A stretch of DNA of 64,000 nt from Pusillibacter faecalis (GTDB lineage Bacteria > Bacillota > Clostridia > Oscillospirales > Oscillospiraceae): NCBI RefSeq assembly GCF_018408705.1, contig NZ_AP023420.1, positions 2,666,001 through 2,730,000 on the forward strand. The letters are read 5' to 3'. The position numbers were made by a program, and so were the translations under genes. Below, one piece after another: positions 31,909 through 40,597 of this stretch; the first letter of the stretch is position 1, and the number at the start of each line of letters is the position of its first letter. The notes below the pieces were generated by a model that did no database searches, was not told the DNA's origin, and saw nothing but the letters and a program-made list of their open reading frames with translations.

Positions 31909-33441
31909 ATGTCTGAAAAGAAAAATATTCTGTTTGTTTTGGCTGATGACTATGGTGCCTGGGCAATGGGCTGCGCCGGAAATCCGGAGGTAAAAACGCC
32001 GCATTTGGACCGCCTTGCGGCTCGCGGTGTTCGCTTTGACAACTGTTTTTGCGCGTCTCCCGTCTGCTCTCCGGCCCGGGCTTCCATCATGACAGGGAAG
32101 AATCCATCGCAGCATGGCGTCCATGACTGGCTGGCCAAGGGGCATCTGGACAGCGGACGGGCGCTTGGAGAAGAGCTGCAAATGTCCTTTGCGGCTGCAA
32201 ACGCGCCTTGGTATTATGCCTGGCCCAAAAATCAGCTCAGCGGCGACTATGCCATCCGCTATCTGGATCAGCACCGTACCTTTACTGAGATTCTTGCTGA
32301 AAACGGCTATGAATGCGGCTTGAGCGGGAAATGGCATATGGGGGACAGCTTTACGCCGCAGGCTGGTTTTACCTATTGGAAGACAACGGCCATGGGCGGG
32401 GAGAATTATTATTATCCCGTAGTACTGGAAGACGGAAAAATGGTTTTAAAAGAAAACCTATATGTCACGGATTGGATTACGGAGCAGTCGTTAAACTTTT
32501 TAACACAGCGGAATCAGGAAAAGCCGTTCTATCTTGCTGTAAACTACACGGCGCCGCATTCGCCGTGGTCGGCACGGAATCACCCCAAGGAGTACATTGA
32601 TCTTTATAAGGACTGTCCTTTTCATTCCACGCCCAACGTACCGCCTCACCCTTGGGCGCCCAACGGCCACAAAACCCTTGCACAGTGGAACAGCGAGCCG
32701 CACCCAGGCATCCGTTTCAGCGGAGCCACATACGGCCCAATTCCGGAGACGTGGCAGGAGCACCGGCGGGAAAGCCTCACCGGATATTATGCGGCGATTA
32801 CCGCAATGGATGCGGCGGTAGGGCGCCTGGTGGACCGGCTGGAGACGGAAGGGCTGCTGGACAACACACTGATCATCTTCTCTGGGGACAACGGCATGAG
32901 TATGGGACACCACGGTATCTGGGGCAAGGGGAACGGAACGAACCCTGTGAATATGTACGATTCCGCCGTGAAGGTGCCTGGAATCTTCTCGTTGCCTGGA
33001 ACAATTTTACAAGGTGTTGTCAATCATGAAATGGTCAGCCACTATGACTTTTATGAGACCATCCTGGACCTTGCAGGCATTGCGTTTGAAAAACCGGATA
33101 ACATGCCGGGCGTCAGTTTTGCGCCGCTGCTCACAGGCGAAAGAGAGCGCGTTCGGGACAGCGTGGTTGTATTTGACGAATATGGCCCTTGCCGCATGAT
33201 CCGAACCAAGGAGTGGAAGCTGGTCCTGCGCCTGCCGGATGGGCCGAACGAGCTGTATGATCTGGTGGAAGATCCGGATGAGGAGAACAATCTGATGGGC
33301 CATAGGTCCTGCGCTGGAGTCGTTGCCGAGTTAACCGGGGAACTGAAGGCGTGGTTTGAGAAATATGTGGACCCGGCCTTTGACGGTAGTAGGGAACCGG
33401 TTTGCGGCAGGGGACAGCTCACCGCACACTCATTTCTCTGA
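31909..33441 (+). CDS. Cytoplasmic sulfatase, formylglycine (Cys) type
   Basis: A 510-aa alkaline-phosphatase-superfamily sulfatase. Metal-site Asp pair in LADDYG (13-14), formylglycine site CSPAR with Cys53, SGDNGMSMGHHG later in the protein, and a C-terminal subdomain. There is no signal peptide, so it should act in the cytoplasm on an imported ester. Cys-type sulfatases need an anaerobic maturase under anoxia, encoded at 23778-24884. It lies between the ATPases and a sugar kinase, suggesting desulfation followed by phosphorylation of a sugar or related compound. Confidence 0.9.
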   Translation: MSEKKNILFVLADDYGAWAMGCAGNPEVKTPHLDRLAARGVRFDNCFCASPVCSPARASIMTGKNPSQHGVHDWLAKGHLDSGRALGEELQMSFAAANAPWYYAWPKNQLSGDYAIRYLDQHRTFTEILAENGYECGLSGKWHMGDSFTPQAGFTYWKTTAMGGENYYYPVVLEDGKMVLKENLYVTDWITEQSLNFLTQRNQEKPFYLAVNYTAPHSPWSARNHPKEYIDLYKDCPFHSTPNVPPHPWAPNGHKTLAQWNSEPHPGIRFSGATYGPIPETWQEHRRESLTGYYAAITAMDAAVGRLVDRLETEGLLDNTLIIFSGDNGMSMGHHGIWGKGNGTNPVNMYDSAVKVPGIFSLPGTILQGVVNHEMVSHYDFYETILDLAGIAFEKPDNMPGVSFAPLLTGERERVRDSVVVFDEYGPCRMIRTKEWKLVLRLPDGPNELYDLVEDPDEENNLMGHRSCAGVVAELTGELKAWFEKYVDPAFDGSREPVCGRGQLTAHSFL

Positions 33442-33455
33442 GGAGAGGGAAGCTT

Positions 33456-34409
33456 ATGCGATGTTTTATTGCCATTGATTCCGGAGGAACCAAGACGGAC
33501 GCGGTCCTATTTGAGGAGACGGGGCATATTCTGGCCAGATCACTGACGCAGGGCTGTAATGCCATGGATATCGGGATTGGTTCAGCGTGTGAAAGCCTCT
33601 TGGGTGTTCTGCAGAATTTGGTGGCCCGCATACCAGGAGATGGAACACTGGTGTCCATATATAGCGGCGTGGCCGCCACCGATTATTTCGGCGGTGAGCT
33701 GGGACGGTATATCCGGCCCTATTTTCCCGACGTCACAATGCGATTTGAAGATGATGCTGTCAATCTGATCTCCGGGACCCTGGGACACCAGGACGGGTGC
33801 TGTATCATCAGCGGAACCGGCTCGTCCCTCTACGCCCGGATTGGAGAAAGGATTGTTCATTTAGGTGGATGGGGCTACCTCATTGATACTGGGGGCAGCG
33901 GCTATGCCATTGGACGCGATGCAATTCTGGCGGTTTTCCGTTACTGTGATGGCAGAGCGCCGTATACGCGGCTTTATGACCTGATTCAAGAGCAGATGGG
34001 GATGCCGCCGGAGAAAAACATCCCCGGTATTTATGAGGGGGGAAGGCCATACATCGCATCTTTCGCCCGCACGGTATTTCAGGCGCGAAAGGAGGGAGAT
34101 GCTGCGGCGGAGGAAATTTTCCAAAAGGCCGTACATGCTCTGGCGGAGCTTACATTTGCGGCGGAGAGGCAGTTTGGAGGCCCCTACCAGGGAGTTCTGG
34201 GCGGCGGAATTTTTGCCGCATTTCCGGAATATGCAGAGGAGTTGAAGGCGCAGGCATCGCCTATGGCCACCCTAATCCGGGCCACAGTACCGCCAATTCT
34301 GGGTGGTGTGATTGAGGCAATGTGGGGACAAGCGGAGTGCTCCGCGAAAGTCCGACAGCGCTTTCTGACCGAATATAAGGCAGATGCCATGCAAAGAGTC
34401 AGCGAATGA
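33456..34409 (+). CDS. BadF/BadG-type kinase (N-acetylglucosamine kinase-like)
   Basis: A 317-aa ASKHA-fold ATPase. Phosphate-1 motif AIDSGGTKTDAVLF at the N-terminus, GTGSS in the phosphate-2 region, DTGGSGYAIGRDA, and GVLGGGIF near the C-terminus. Relatives phosphorylate N-acetylglucosamine or act as activators of dehydratases; without a CxxC cluster motif the kinase role is preferred. ATG 33456 follows GAGGAGAGGG, 14 bp after the sulfatase stop. Probably phosphorylates the desulfated product. Confidence 0.8.
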   Translation: MRCFIAIDSGGTKTDAVLFEETGHILARSLTQGCNAMDIGIGSACESLLGVLQNLVARIPGDGTLVSIYSGVAATDYFGGELGRYIRPYFPDVTMRFEDDAVNLISGTLGHQDGCCIISGTGSSLYARIGERIVHLGGWGYLIDTGGSGYAIGRDAILAVFRYCDGRAPYTRLYDLIQEQMGMPPEKNIPGIYEGGRPYIASFARTVFQARKEGDAAAEEIFQKAVHALAELTFAAERQFGGPYQGVLGGGIFAAFPEYAEELKAQASPMATLIRATVPPILGGVIEAMWGQAECSAKVRQRFLTEYKADAMQRVSE

Positions 34410-34414
34410 GAGGA

Positions 34415-34444
34415 CGGCCCGGTGCGGATATCCGCACCGGGCCG
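34415..34444. terminator. GC-rich hairpin after the kinase gene
   Basis: CGGCCCGGTGCGGA / TCCGCACCGGGCCG with a 2-nt loop, between convergent genes. No T-run, so it is likely bidirectional and only moderately efficient. Confidence 0.55.
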
Positions 34445-34500
34445 CTGTGTTCTCGGTTATTCAGAGTGCATCCCCGCCATTGCCTGTACCGGTCGCGGCT

Positions 34501-35598
34501 TTACTCGGGCTTTGAGGGCGCGGGCGTTCTCTCATCCTTCTCACGCAAGACTTTGCGGACCACCATGAGAAGAAGCAGAATGCCCGCATAGCCCACTAGG
34601 GGATAAAAGACACTGATGAGCTTGGTAAACGGCAGCAGCCCAATGAAAAAGGCTCCCGCAGCTACACCTGCGGCAAAGAGCTGCTGCGTGCGCTTTTCAG
34701 AGAAAGAGAAGCGGCTGCATACCGTCCACATCATGGAGGAGCAGGAGGAGAAAATACCAAGAATCAAAATAATGGAAAAGGCGGCGCCCAGGGGGTGGGA
34801 GATTTTTTCCGCCAGGTACAGAATTGGAATGGACAGCTCCGCCATGGGCTGGGCGTTGAGCAAAAAAGCGGTGTTCACGATGGCGATGGCGGCCATGAGA
34901 ACCACAATTCCTACGATCATGCCGTATGTTACATCCTTTTCCCGCTCCGCGCTGACGCCCAGCTGCGTAAAATACGCACCGCCGGAGAGAAAGTTTAGAG
35001 AGAGGTATAACAGTGAGCTGATGCCCCAGTGCGGCGATGTCCGCAGGGGAGAGAGCACGGCAGCCTGGCTGGATGCCATGGATAGATCTCCCCAGTCCCG
35101 AACAGCCGTGATCACCCCGACAGCCAGGGTGAAGGCGATCACGGCAGGACCGACCTTGGAGATGACAAAGATCAACCGCTCAAACCCAGAGAGGTACGCA
35201 GCCAAAACTGCTGCCGCCATCAACAACGACCCTGCGAGGTGGTTCAGACCATAGTATTCCTGCAGGGTGGCTCCCGCACCCGAGATTAAAACCGCCATCA
35301 GCAAAAACACAATAACGGCGATCAGACCGGAATAGAACCGGCCTGCCCGATTCCCGCAGAAGTAAAGAAAATGGTTGAAGGGGGAGAGCTCCCGGTTCCG
35401 ATACCCCGTCTCCACAAAAACAACCCCGAAAAACAGCGTGCCGATGAAATTAAGGCCGATGGCAGTGTAGCTTGCCAGTCCATAACTGGTGAAAAACTGC
35501 AGCGTCTCCTGACCTGAGGCAAACCCGGAGCCAATCATCCACGCGATAAAGGCCCCCGCGTATTTGGCAATCCCCCTGGCGGTATATTCCTGGTTCAT
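34501..35598 (-). CDS. YkvI-like membrane carrier (APC superfamily)
   Basis: A 365-aa, about ten-span protein. An N-terminal IAKYAGAFIAWMIGSGFASG motif with an unwound first helix is typical of LeuT-fold carriers, and the overall layout matches the YkvI family of uncharacterised transporters. Two consecutive ATGs follow AAGGAG; the second (35598) has better spacing. It is convergent with the kinase operon and directly upstream of nothing on its own strand except the IlvD-type gene, which may be co-regulated. The substrate is unknown. Confidence 0.7.
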   Translation of the reverse strand: MNQEYTARGIAKYAGAFIAWMIGSGFASGQETLQFFTSYGLASYTAIGLNFIGTLFFGVVFVETGYRNRELSPFNHFLYFCGNRAGRFYSGLIAVIVFLLMAVLISGAGATLQEYYGLNHLAGSLLMAAAVLAAYLSGFERLIFVISKVGPAVIAFTLAVGVITAVRDWGDLSMASSQAAVLSPLRTSPHWGISSLLYLSLNFLSGGAYFTQLGVSAEREKDVTYGMIVGIVVLMAAIAIVNTAFLLNAQPMAELSIPILYLAEKISHPLGAAFSIILILGIFSSCSSMMWTVCSRFSFSEKRTQQLFAAGVAAGAFFIGLLPFTKLISVFYPLVGYAGILLLLMVVRKVLREKDERTPAPSKPE

Positions 35599-35694
35599 CA
35601 TTGGCTCCTTTTTTATACAAGATTCATTTCCTGGGAAAAATGCCCGTGTGGGGTGGAGCAGCACAAGAATGAAAGCCGGAGTACTGAAGCGGCC

Positions 35695-37353
35695 TCACCA
35701 GTTCTGCATGGCTGCGCCCTCGGAGGCTGGCCGGCAGGTGGCTCCATAGAGGGCCAGCACACCGCTTTTGATCTTGGGCTCTGGCTTCTTCCAGCGTTGC
35801 TTTCGCTCCGCGATCACATCCTCCGTTACCTCTAGCTGCAAGATACCCTCTGGAATGCTGTATGTAATGATATCGCCGTCCTCCACAAAAGCGATGAGGC
35901 CGCCGGCCATGGCCTCCGGTGCCACGTGCCCGATGATGGTGCCATGGTTGAAACCGGAGAAGCGCCCGTCCGTAATCAGGGCAACCGTCTGCTCCATACC
36001 TTTGGCGATGAGCCGATCTGTCACCTTCATCAGCTCGTTCATGCCGGGGGAACCCTTGGGACCCTCGTAGCGCAGTACGATTACGTCTCCCGCCTGGATT
36101 TCGTCCCGCATCACCGCCTCCGCAGCCAGTTCCTCCTGATCAAAGACCCGCGCCCGTCCAGAGAAGGCACGCATGCTCCCCGGTACGCCAGTGGGGCGGC
36201 AGACCGCGCCCTCTTCCGCCAAATTTCCCCGGAGAATCCGTATGCCGGCAATATCGCTGAAGGGGGCTTGCAGGGGATGAATGATACTGTCGTCTGGGAC
36301 TTGGACTCCAGTGAGATACTCGCCCCAGGTATTTCCAAGCAGTGTTGTTTCCCCGGTATATAGTTCCGTCTCCAGGCGCTTCATCACGGCGGGCACACCG
36401 CCGGCACGATCAAGGTCAATCACGGTGTGACGGCCGCTGGGCACCACGCCCACCAGACATTTGATTCTCCGGGCGATGCGGTCGAAGTCATCCAACGTGA
36501 GTCCCAGCCCCAGCTCCTGGCTGTACGCCAGCAGGTGGAGCACTGCGTTGGTGGAGCCGGCTATGGCCAGATCCAGCATCACTGTATTGAAAAGAACCTC
36601 CCGGCTCATTAAATCTTCCGGGCATATGCCGCGCCGGACCTGCTCTACGATAAAGCGACCGGCCCGGACGCAGCTTCGCAGCTTTAAATTGTCTGCAGCT
36701 GGGATGGTGGAAGTTCCCGGAAGAACCAGGTTCAGCGCCTCGCCCAGAATCTGCATGGTGCATGCCGTACCCATGGATGGACAGGCTCCGAAAGAGGGAC
36801 AGACATGCTCCTGTACGATGTCGAGAAGCTCCGAGTCTCCCCGGATGGCGGCCACATCCACATCGGCCTGCACCAGGGCTTGCCCGCAGTAGCTTCCTGC
36901 CCCCATGATGCCGCCGGTGACAACGATACAGGGGATATGAACCCGCAGAGCCGCCAGATATGCCCCGGCGATCACATTGTCGCAGGAGGCCAGAATCACC
37001 AGTCCATCCAGCTTGTGGACGCGGACAACAGCCTCAATGGACATGGCGACAATATCCCGCAAGACCAGTTCATAGCGCAGCCCGTCGGAGCCGGTGGCGA
37101 TGTTTCCGCAGGTGGCGGGAACGCCGAACTCCATCGGCATCCCCCCATTCATCCAGATGCCCTTTTTGACAGACTCCGCCAGACTCCGCAGATGTCCGGT
37201 GCCCGGGGAACCCTCAAAGAACGTATTTGCGATACCGATGTGGGGCTTTTTGACAATGTCCTCTTGTTCATGGCCTGCCGCAAGATACATGATTCTCCGG
37301 TTGGCCGCGTGGGTACCCTCCCAGTAGCTGCGCTCTTTTTTCATGTTGTACAT
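35695..37353 (-). CDS. IlvD/Edd-family dehydratase
   Basis: A 552-aa iron-sulfur dehydratase. Family blocks: LASCDNVIAGAYLAAL (cluster Cys), FGACPSMGTACTMQIL (cluster Cys), AGSTNAVLHLLAY, TDGRFSGFNHGTIIGHVAPEA with the catalytic Ser region. The N-terminal site reads SPGTGHL, i.e. PG rather than the PC seen in [2Fe-2S] members, as in E. coli-type IlvD. It could be dihydroxyacid dehydratase or a sugar-acid dehydratase; no other ilv gene is nearby, and the surrounding carbohydrate-type genes favour a sugar acid. AAGGAG precedes the ATG at 9 nt. Confidence 0.8.
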   Translation of the reverse strand: MYNMKKERSYWEGTHAANRRIMYLAAGHEQEDIVKKPHIGIANTFFEGSPGTGHLRSLAESVKKGIWMNGGMPMEFGVPATCGNIATGSDGLRYELVLRDIVAMSIEAVVRVHKLDGLVILASCDNVIAGAYLAALRVHIPCIVVTGGIMGAGSYCGQALVQADVDVAAIRGDSELLDIVQEHVCPSFGACPSMGTACTMQILGEALNLVLPGTSTIPAADNLKLRSCVRAGRFIVEQVRRGICPEDLMSREVLFNTVMLDLAIAGSTNAVLHLLAYSQELGLGLTLDDFDRIARRIKCLVGVVPSGRHTVIDLDRAGGVPAVMKRLETELYTGETTLLGNTWGEYLTGVQVPDDSIIHPLQAPFSDIAGIRILRGNLAEEGAVCRPTGVPGSMRAFSGRARVFDQEELAAEAVMRDEIQAGDVIVLRYEGPKGSPGMNELMKVTDRLIAKGMEQTVALITDGRFSGFNHGTIIGHVAPEAMAGGLIAFVEDGDIITYSIPEGILQLEVTEDVIAERKQRWKKPEPKIKSGVLALYGATCRPASEGAAMQNW

Positions 37354-37765
37354 GGTCCTGCACTCCTTTGCTCCAGTGTTAGGGCTAGGCCTCCAGCTTT
37401 ATTTTAGCAAGAGCGGTATGGAAAATGAAAGAAATGGTATTGTATGCAGCCTATTCTGAATGAGAATGATCTGGCTTGTGCGGTGCCTTTTTGCCAACTG
37501 CCGTTTGAAAAGCGGCTGCGGCAGAGCGTGTGTTCCTGCTTTTTGGAATGGATGGTATTCAGAAGATGAATACAGAGACTGGCAGAGGGCGGTATGAGAA
37601 CAATTTGGAAGGTGTCCTGGGTAAGCGTTTCAGAATGATCTGTATTTTCTGCAGATGATCTTCCCAAACAGCTTGCATACATGCTATCATAGATGCGAAA
37701 GGCCGCTGGTTCCCGCCTTCGGCGGCACGATCTGCACTGCTATGAAAAAAGAAAGGAGAAATTAT

Positions 37766-38392
37766 ATGGCGATAGAGACTGGGTTTGATATTCCTGCCAT
37801 TGAGATCAGTACGTTTGAACTGACCTTGGTGGGAGACTCTCCGCTGATTGTCCACGCGTGGAGCGAGAAAGCGAAAAAAGAGATTCTGGACATGCAGATG
37901 AAGGTGGCGAAGACCAAGGTTCGATCCATCCGCAACCCTGCCGCTGATTTTATTGACAGCCTCTATTGGCTGACAAAAAAACCGGCAGAGCCTACCATGG
38001 AGGCATTCTACCAGGCAGTGGCGGAAGGGGCGGAGTTTGGCTTTCCCTCTGTTGCGTTCAAGGCGGCGGCTGTCTCTGCCGGCTTCCGGACCGGTGTGAC
38101 GAAAAACAAGACCATTCCCAACTCTGCCTTCCATATCAATGGTGACATGGTGAGAATCCACGGCACGCCTGAAATTCGGGAGGACATGGTCCGGGTGGGC
38201 ATGGGTGCTGCGGACCTCCGCTACCGGGGAGAATTCAAGGAGTGGTCCGTGATTCTGCCCATCCGCTTCAATACGGCCGTGTTCACCCATGAACAGATCA
38301 TCAACCTTTTTAATTTGGGTGGCTTTGCCTGCGGAATCGGTGAATGGCGCCCGGAGCGCGGCGGCTCTTTTGGAATGTATCACGTTGTCTGA
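37766..38392 (+). CDS. Phage-type protein of unknown function (upstream of the pentamer repeat)
   Basis: A 208-aa soluble protein starting MAIETGFDIPAIEISTFELT, with conserved-looking segments GDSPLIVHAWSEKAKKEI, FGFPSVAFKAAAVSAGFRTG and FNLGGFACGIGEWRPERGG. I know similar proteins from Clostridia prophages and integrative elements, where their role is not established. GAAAGGAG lies 7 nt before ATG 37766. It precedes a G-rich pentamer repeat and a second phage-type gene with no other phage genes nearby. The upstream 410 bp (37354-37765) holds no gene. Confidence 0.65.
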   Translation: MAIETGFDIPAIEISTFELTLVGDSPLIVHAWSEKAKKEILDMQMKVAKTKVRSIRNPAADFIDSLYWLTKKPAEPTMEAFYQAVAEGAEFGFPSVAFKAAAVSAGFRTGVTKNKTIPNSAFHINGDMVRIHGTPEIREDMVRVGMGAADLRYRGEFKEWSVILPIRFNTAVFTHEQIINLFNLGGFACGIGEWRPERGGSFGMYHVV

Positions 38393-38459
38393 TCGAAATT
38401 GTCCCTCAGCACGGCAGGCGGGGGGCGATGGGCTAGGACGGCGGGACGATTTCTCACGG

Positions 38460-38760
38460 CAGGGCTGGAGCAAGGCAGGCATGGCTGGGCAAGCGGGGCA
38501 AGTTGTGGCTGCGTGTGGCTGTGCGGGGCCAGGCAAGGCCGGGTGGGGCATGGCAGGCATGGTTAGGTAAGTCGAGGTTCGTTTGTGCGAGGTACGGCAT
38601 GGTTTGCTGGGGCAAGGCTGCGTGAGGTTTCATTGGCATGGTTTGTTTTGGCGGGGCGGGTTCGAGTGAGGCGCGGCAGGCGGGGTACGGTTCACCGGGG
38701 TACGGCGGAATGGGGTACGGTGTGGCATGGCGGGACACGGTTGGGCTCCATGAGGTGGAT
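38460..38760 (+). repeat. Degenerate pentanucleotide repeat tract (G-Y-N-N-G)
   Basis: For about 300 bp the + strand is built from 5-base units of the form G-C/T-N-N-G, e.g. GGCAT, GGCAA, GGTAC, GGTTT, roughly 55-60 units with occasional phase slips. G far exceeds C, so the tract is strongly strand-asymmetric. A five-base period is out of register with codons, and no ribosome binding site or consistent frame supports coding. It lies between two phage-type genes on the same strand. Confidence 0.75.
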
Positions 38761-38853
38761 TGCAAGAGACGTGGCGCAAAGAGAAAGGGCCTGCCCAGGC
38801 GTGGGCGGCACGGCTAGATAAATGGGGCTGAAACAGAAAGAGAGGCGAGATGC

Positions 38854-39363
38854 ATGGTATATGAGTGGAAAATTCCCAAGTATTCCCTGCCCGCCCAATC
38901 GGCGGGAGAAGAGTTGGAGCGCATTGAGCGCAAGCACGGCAGGATCACTCCGGGCAACGTGCTGGAGGAAAGCCGCCCCACGGGGGCGGTCCTCCACAGC
39001 CTGTTTGAGTGGAACGACTCTGCTGCTGCGGAAAAATTTCGTCTGGAGCAGGCCAGGGAGGTCATTGGCAACATTGCGGTGGTCCGCATGATAGAGGGGC
39101 GCCCCACAGAACCGGTTCGCGCCTTTGTGAATATTGTTCCTGCCGACCGGGAGCGCGGCTACTCCTCCATTGTAAAAGTGCTCTCTAACCGGGAGTACGC
39201 ACACCAGCTGCTGGAGACCGCCCTGGCGGAGTTTCAGGCCCTGCGGAACAAGTATGCGATACTGGTGGAGCTAGCGGAGCTGTTTGATGTGATTGATGAA
39301 CTCCAGACAAAATATTCTAATGAGCCAGCTTTCCCGCCAGTTAGGAATCGCCAACAGCCATGA
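38854..39363 (+). CDS. Phage-type protein of unknown function (downstream of the pentamer repeat)
   Basis: A 169-aa soluble protein starting MVYEWKIPKYSLPAQSAGEE, with LHSLFEWNDSAAAEKFRLEQA and VRAFVNIVPADRERGYSS. Architecture and wording match small proteins I associate with Clostridia phages (DNA-binding or recombination modules), but no function is known. GAGAGGCGAG precedes the ATG at 38854. With 37766-38392 it forms a two-gene island. Confidence 0.65.
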   Translation: MVYEWKIPKYSLPAQSAGEELERIERKHGRITPGNVLEESRPTGAVLHSLFEWNDSAAAEKFRLEQAREVIGNIAVVRMIEGRPTEPVRAFVNIVPADRERGYSSIVKVLSNREYAHQLLETALAEFQALRNKYAILVELAELFDVIDELQTKYSNEPAFPPVRNRQQP

Positions 39364-39438
39364 CCCGATGAGCCCCGGAAAGTGCCAAATCCTGCGCTTG
39401 ACCGGAACCGGTATGAGAAAAAGATGGATGTAAATGTA

Positions 39439-39476
39439 AACCAGAGCCGAACGGTAACTTCCGTTCGGCTCTGGTT
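39439..39476. terminator. Terminator between phage-type gene and tetR
   Basis: Perfect 16-bp stem AACCAGAGCCGAACGG / CCGTTCGGCTCTGGTT with a 6-nt loop, between convergent genes; probably works in both directions. Confidence 0.75.
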
Positions 39477-39501
39477 GTGTGATATACAATGGATGCAGGA
39501 G

Positions 39502-40098
39502 CTACGGGGTATCCGATGCCTGCTCCTGGAGCTGCACCGCAGCCCCGCGAATTTGGTTTTGGATCAGAGTGTCAGTAAATTGAATCAACTGCCCCGGGGT
39601 TTTATCAATCTCACCCAGCAGCCAGCTCTCCACAAGACCAGCCAGTGCAATGACATAAAAGTGGGTGAACATTTCCGGCTCTGTGTCATCGGAACACCCC
39701 AGGAAGTCGGTGATCTGCGTCACGCTGCGGCGGATGATGGCGTGGATGTCCGAAAAGAAGAGCCGCTTCAGGTGAGGACGGCTGAGGGAATTGAGAGCGC
39801 ACAGACAGACCGCACGGTTTTCCTGCAGATACTGGAAGAGCTGCAGCAGTCCCTCCTGCCACAGCAGCGCTCCCTCTTGACGTTTCAGCAGGGAGACGGC
39901 CTCTTCCTGAAACATCCAGCGTACCAGGTCATAAATATCTTCAAAGTGATAATAAAAATGCTGGCGTACCATGCCGCAGTCATCCATAATTTCGCTGATA
40001 GTAATTTTTTCTAAAGGCTTTTGGGCCATCAGCTTTTTCAGGGAAGCGCAGATGACCTGCTTGGTGGCATAGGAGGATTCATAGGATTTGTGTTTCAT
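39502..40098 (-). CDS. TetR-family regulator
   Basis: A 198-aa protein. N-terminal TetR HTH (about 8-55; LEKITISEIMDDCGMVRQHF) and a C-terminal helical TetR_C-like domain (FHFYV...). ATG 40098 is used because GGAGG lies directly upstream. It is divergent from the small-protein/MMPL/GLUG operon, with a 52-bp palindrome in the shared promoter region, so it most likely represses that operon and itself. Confidence 0.88.
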   Translation of the reverse strand: MKHKSYESSYATKQVICASLKKLMAQKPLEKITISEIMDDCGMVRQHFYYHFEDIYDLVRWMFQEEAVSLLKRQEGALLWQEGLLQLFQYLQENRAVCLCALNSLSRPHLKRLFFSDIHAIIRRSVTQITDFLGCSDDTEPEMFTHFYVIALAGLVESWLLGEIDKTPGQLIQFTDTLIQNQIRGAAVQLQEQASDTP

Positions 40099-40162
40099 AG
40101 GGGCCTCCGACAATTAGCTACATTTATAATTAGTATATCACGCCTCGCTCTGTCTTTCCAGT

Positions 40163-40214
40163 ATGCAAACCGCCCTTCTTTGTCAGAATTCCGACAAAGG
40201 GGGGTGGTTTGCAT
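40163..40214. promoter_or_regulatory. 52-bp palindrome, candidate TetR operator
   Basis: The two 26-bp halves match as inverted repeats at 22 of 26 positions, centred on GAATTC (40186-40191), with outer arms ATGCAAACC / GGTTTGCAT and inner arms TTTGTC / GACAAA. It lies between tetR (starts 40098) and the 106-aa gene (starts 40277). The length could hold two nested or tandem dimers. Confidence 0.75.
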
Positions 40215-40276
40215 GTTGTAGTCGCGGAATATAGGGCGTACTTTAAGCATGAAGAAACCTATCAGGAGGCTTTGTG

Positions 40277-40597
40277 ATGCAAAAGGAGTACCAAGTAACC
40301 CTGCACAGCCAATTGGGACCTAGAGACGGACGATTGTCCATTACCAGTTCTGGAGGAAGCATTGCGGGGGTTTTAACACTGCTGGGGTTTGAAAATCCCG
40401 TCACAGGCCGTGAGAACGGCGGCGGAGGCTTTACGCTGTTTCATCCCCTCCGCACCACGGTGGGGAACTATCCCTGTGAGTCCGTTTTTACCAGCGTGGG
40501 AACGGAATTGAGTGGGACCGCTTATCTCAAGCAGTGCAGCATGCACTGGAGCGGAAAGCGGCTTCCCCAGGATTCTATGGAGGAGCACCGTGGATAA
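40277..40597 (+). CDS. 106-aa protein upstream of MMPL transporter
   Basis: A Gly/Ser-rich soluble protein (MQKEYQVTLHSQLGPRDGRL..., GGGGFTLFHPL) with no signal peptide and no motif I recognise. AGGAGG lies 7 nt before ATG 40277. Its stop overlaps the MMPL start (the MMPL GTG lies inside its last codons), so the two are translationally coupled. First gene of the TetR-controlled operon; the role is unknown. Confidence 0.6.
   Translation: MQKEYQVTLHSQLGPRDGRLSITSSGGSIAGVLTLLGFENPVTGRENGGGGFTLFHPLRTTVGNYPCESVFTSVGTELSGTAYLKQCSMHWSGKRLPQDSMEEHRG

Noticed and set aside
35695..37353. Apparent loss of the first iron-sulfur Cys in the IlvD/Edd protein
   Set aside because: The PG in place of PC is also found in E. 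coli-type IlvD, so it marks a known subclass and not a defect.
38460..38560. Leftward open frame rich in Pro/Ala/Met/Cys across the pentamer repeat
   Set aside because: It is a by-product of the 5-base repeat, which gives open frames of period-5 residues; no ribosome binding site or start fits, and the downstream part runs antisense through the phage-type gene.
38640..38690. GGGTTCGAGT stretch resembling a tRNA T-loop
   Set aside because: No acceptor or anticodon stems can be drawn around it; it is a chance product of the pentamer tract.
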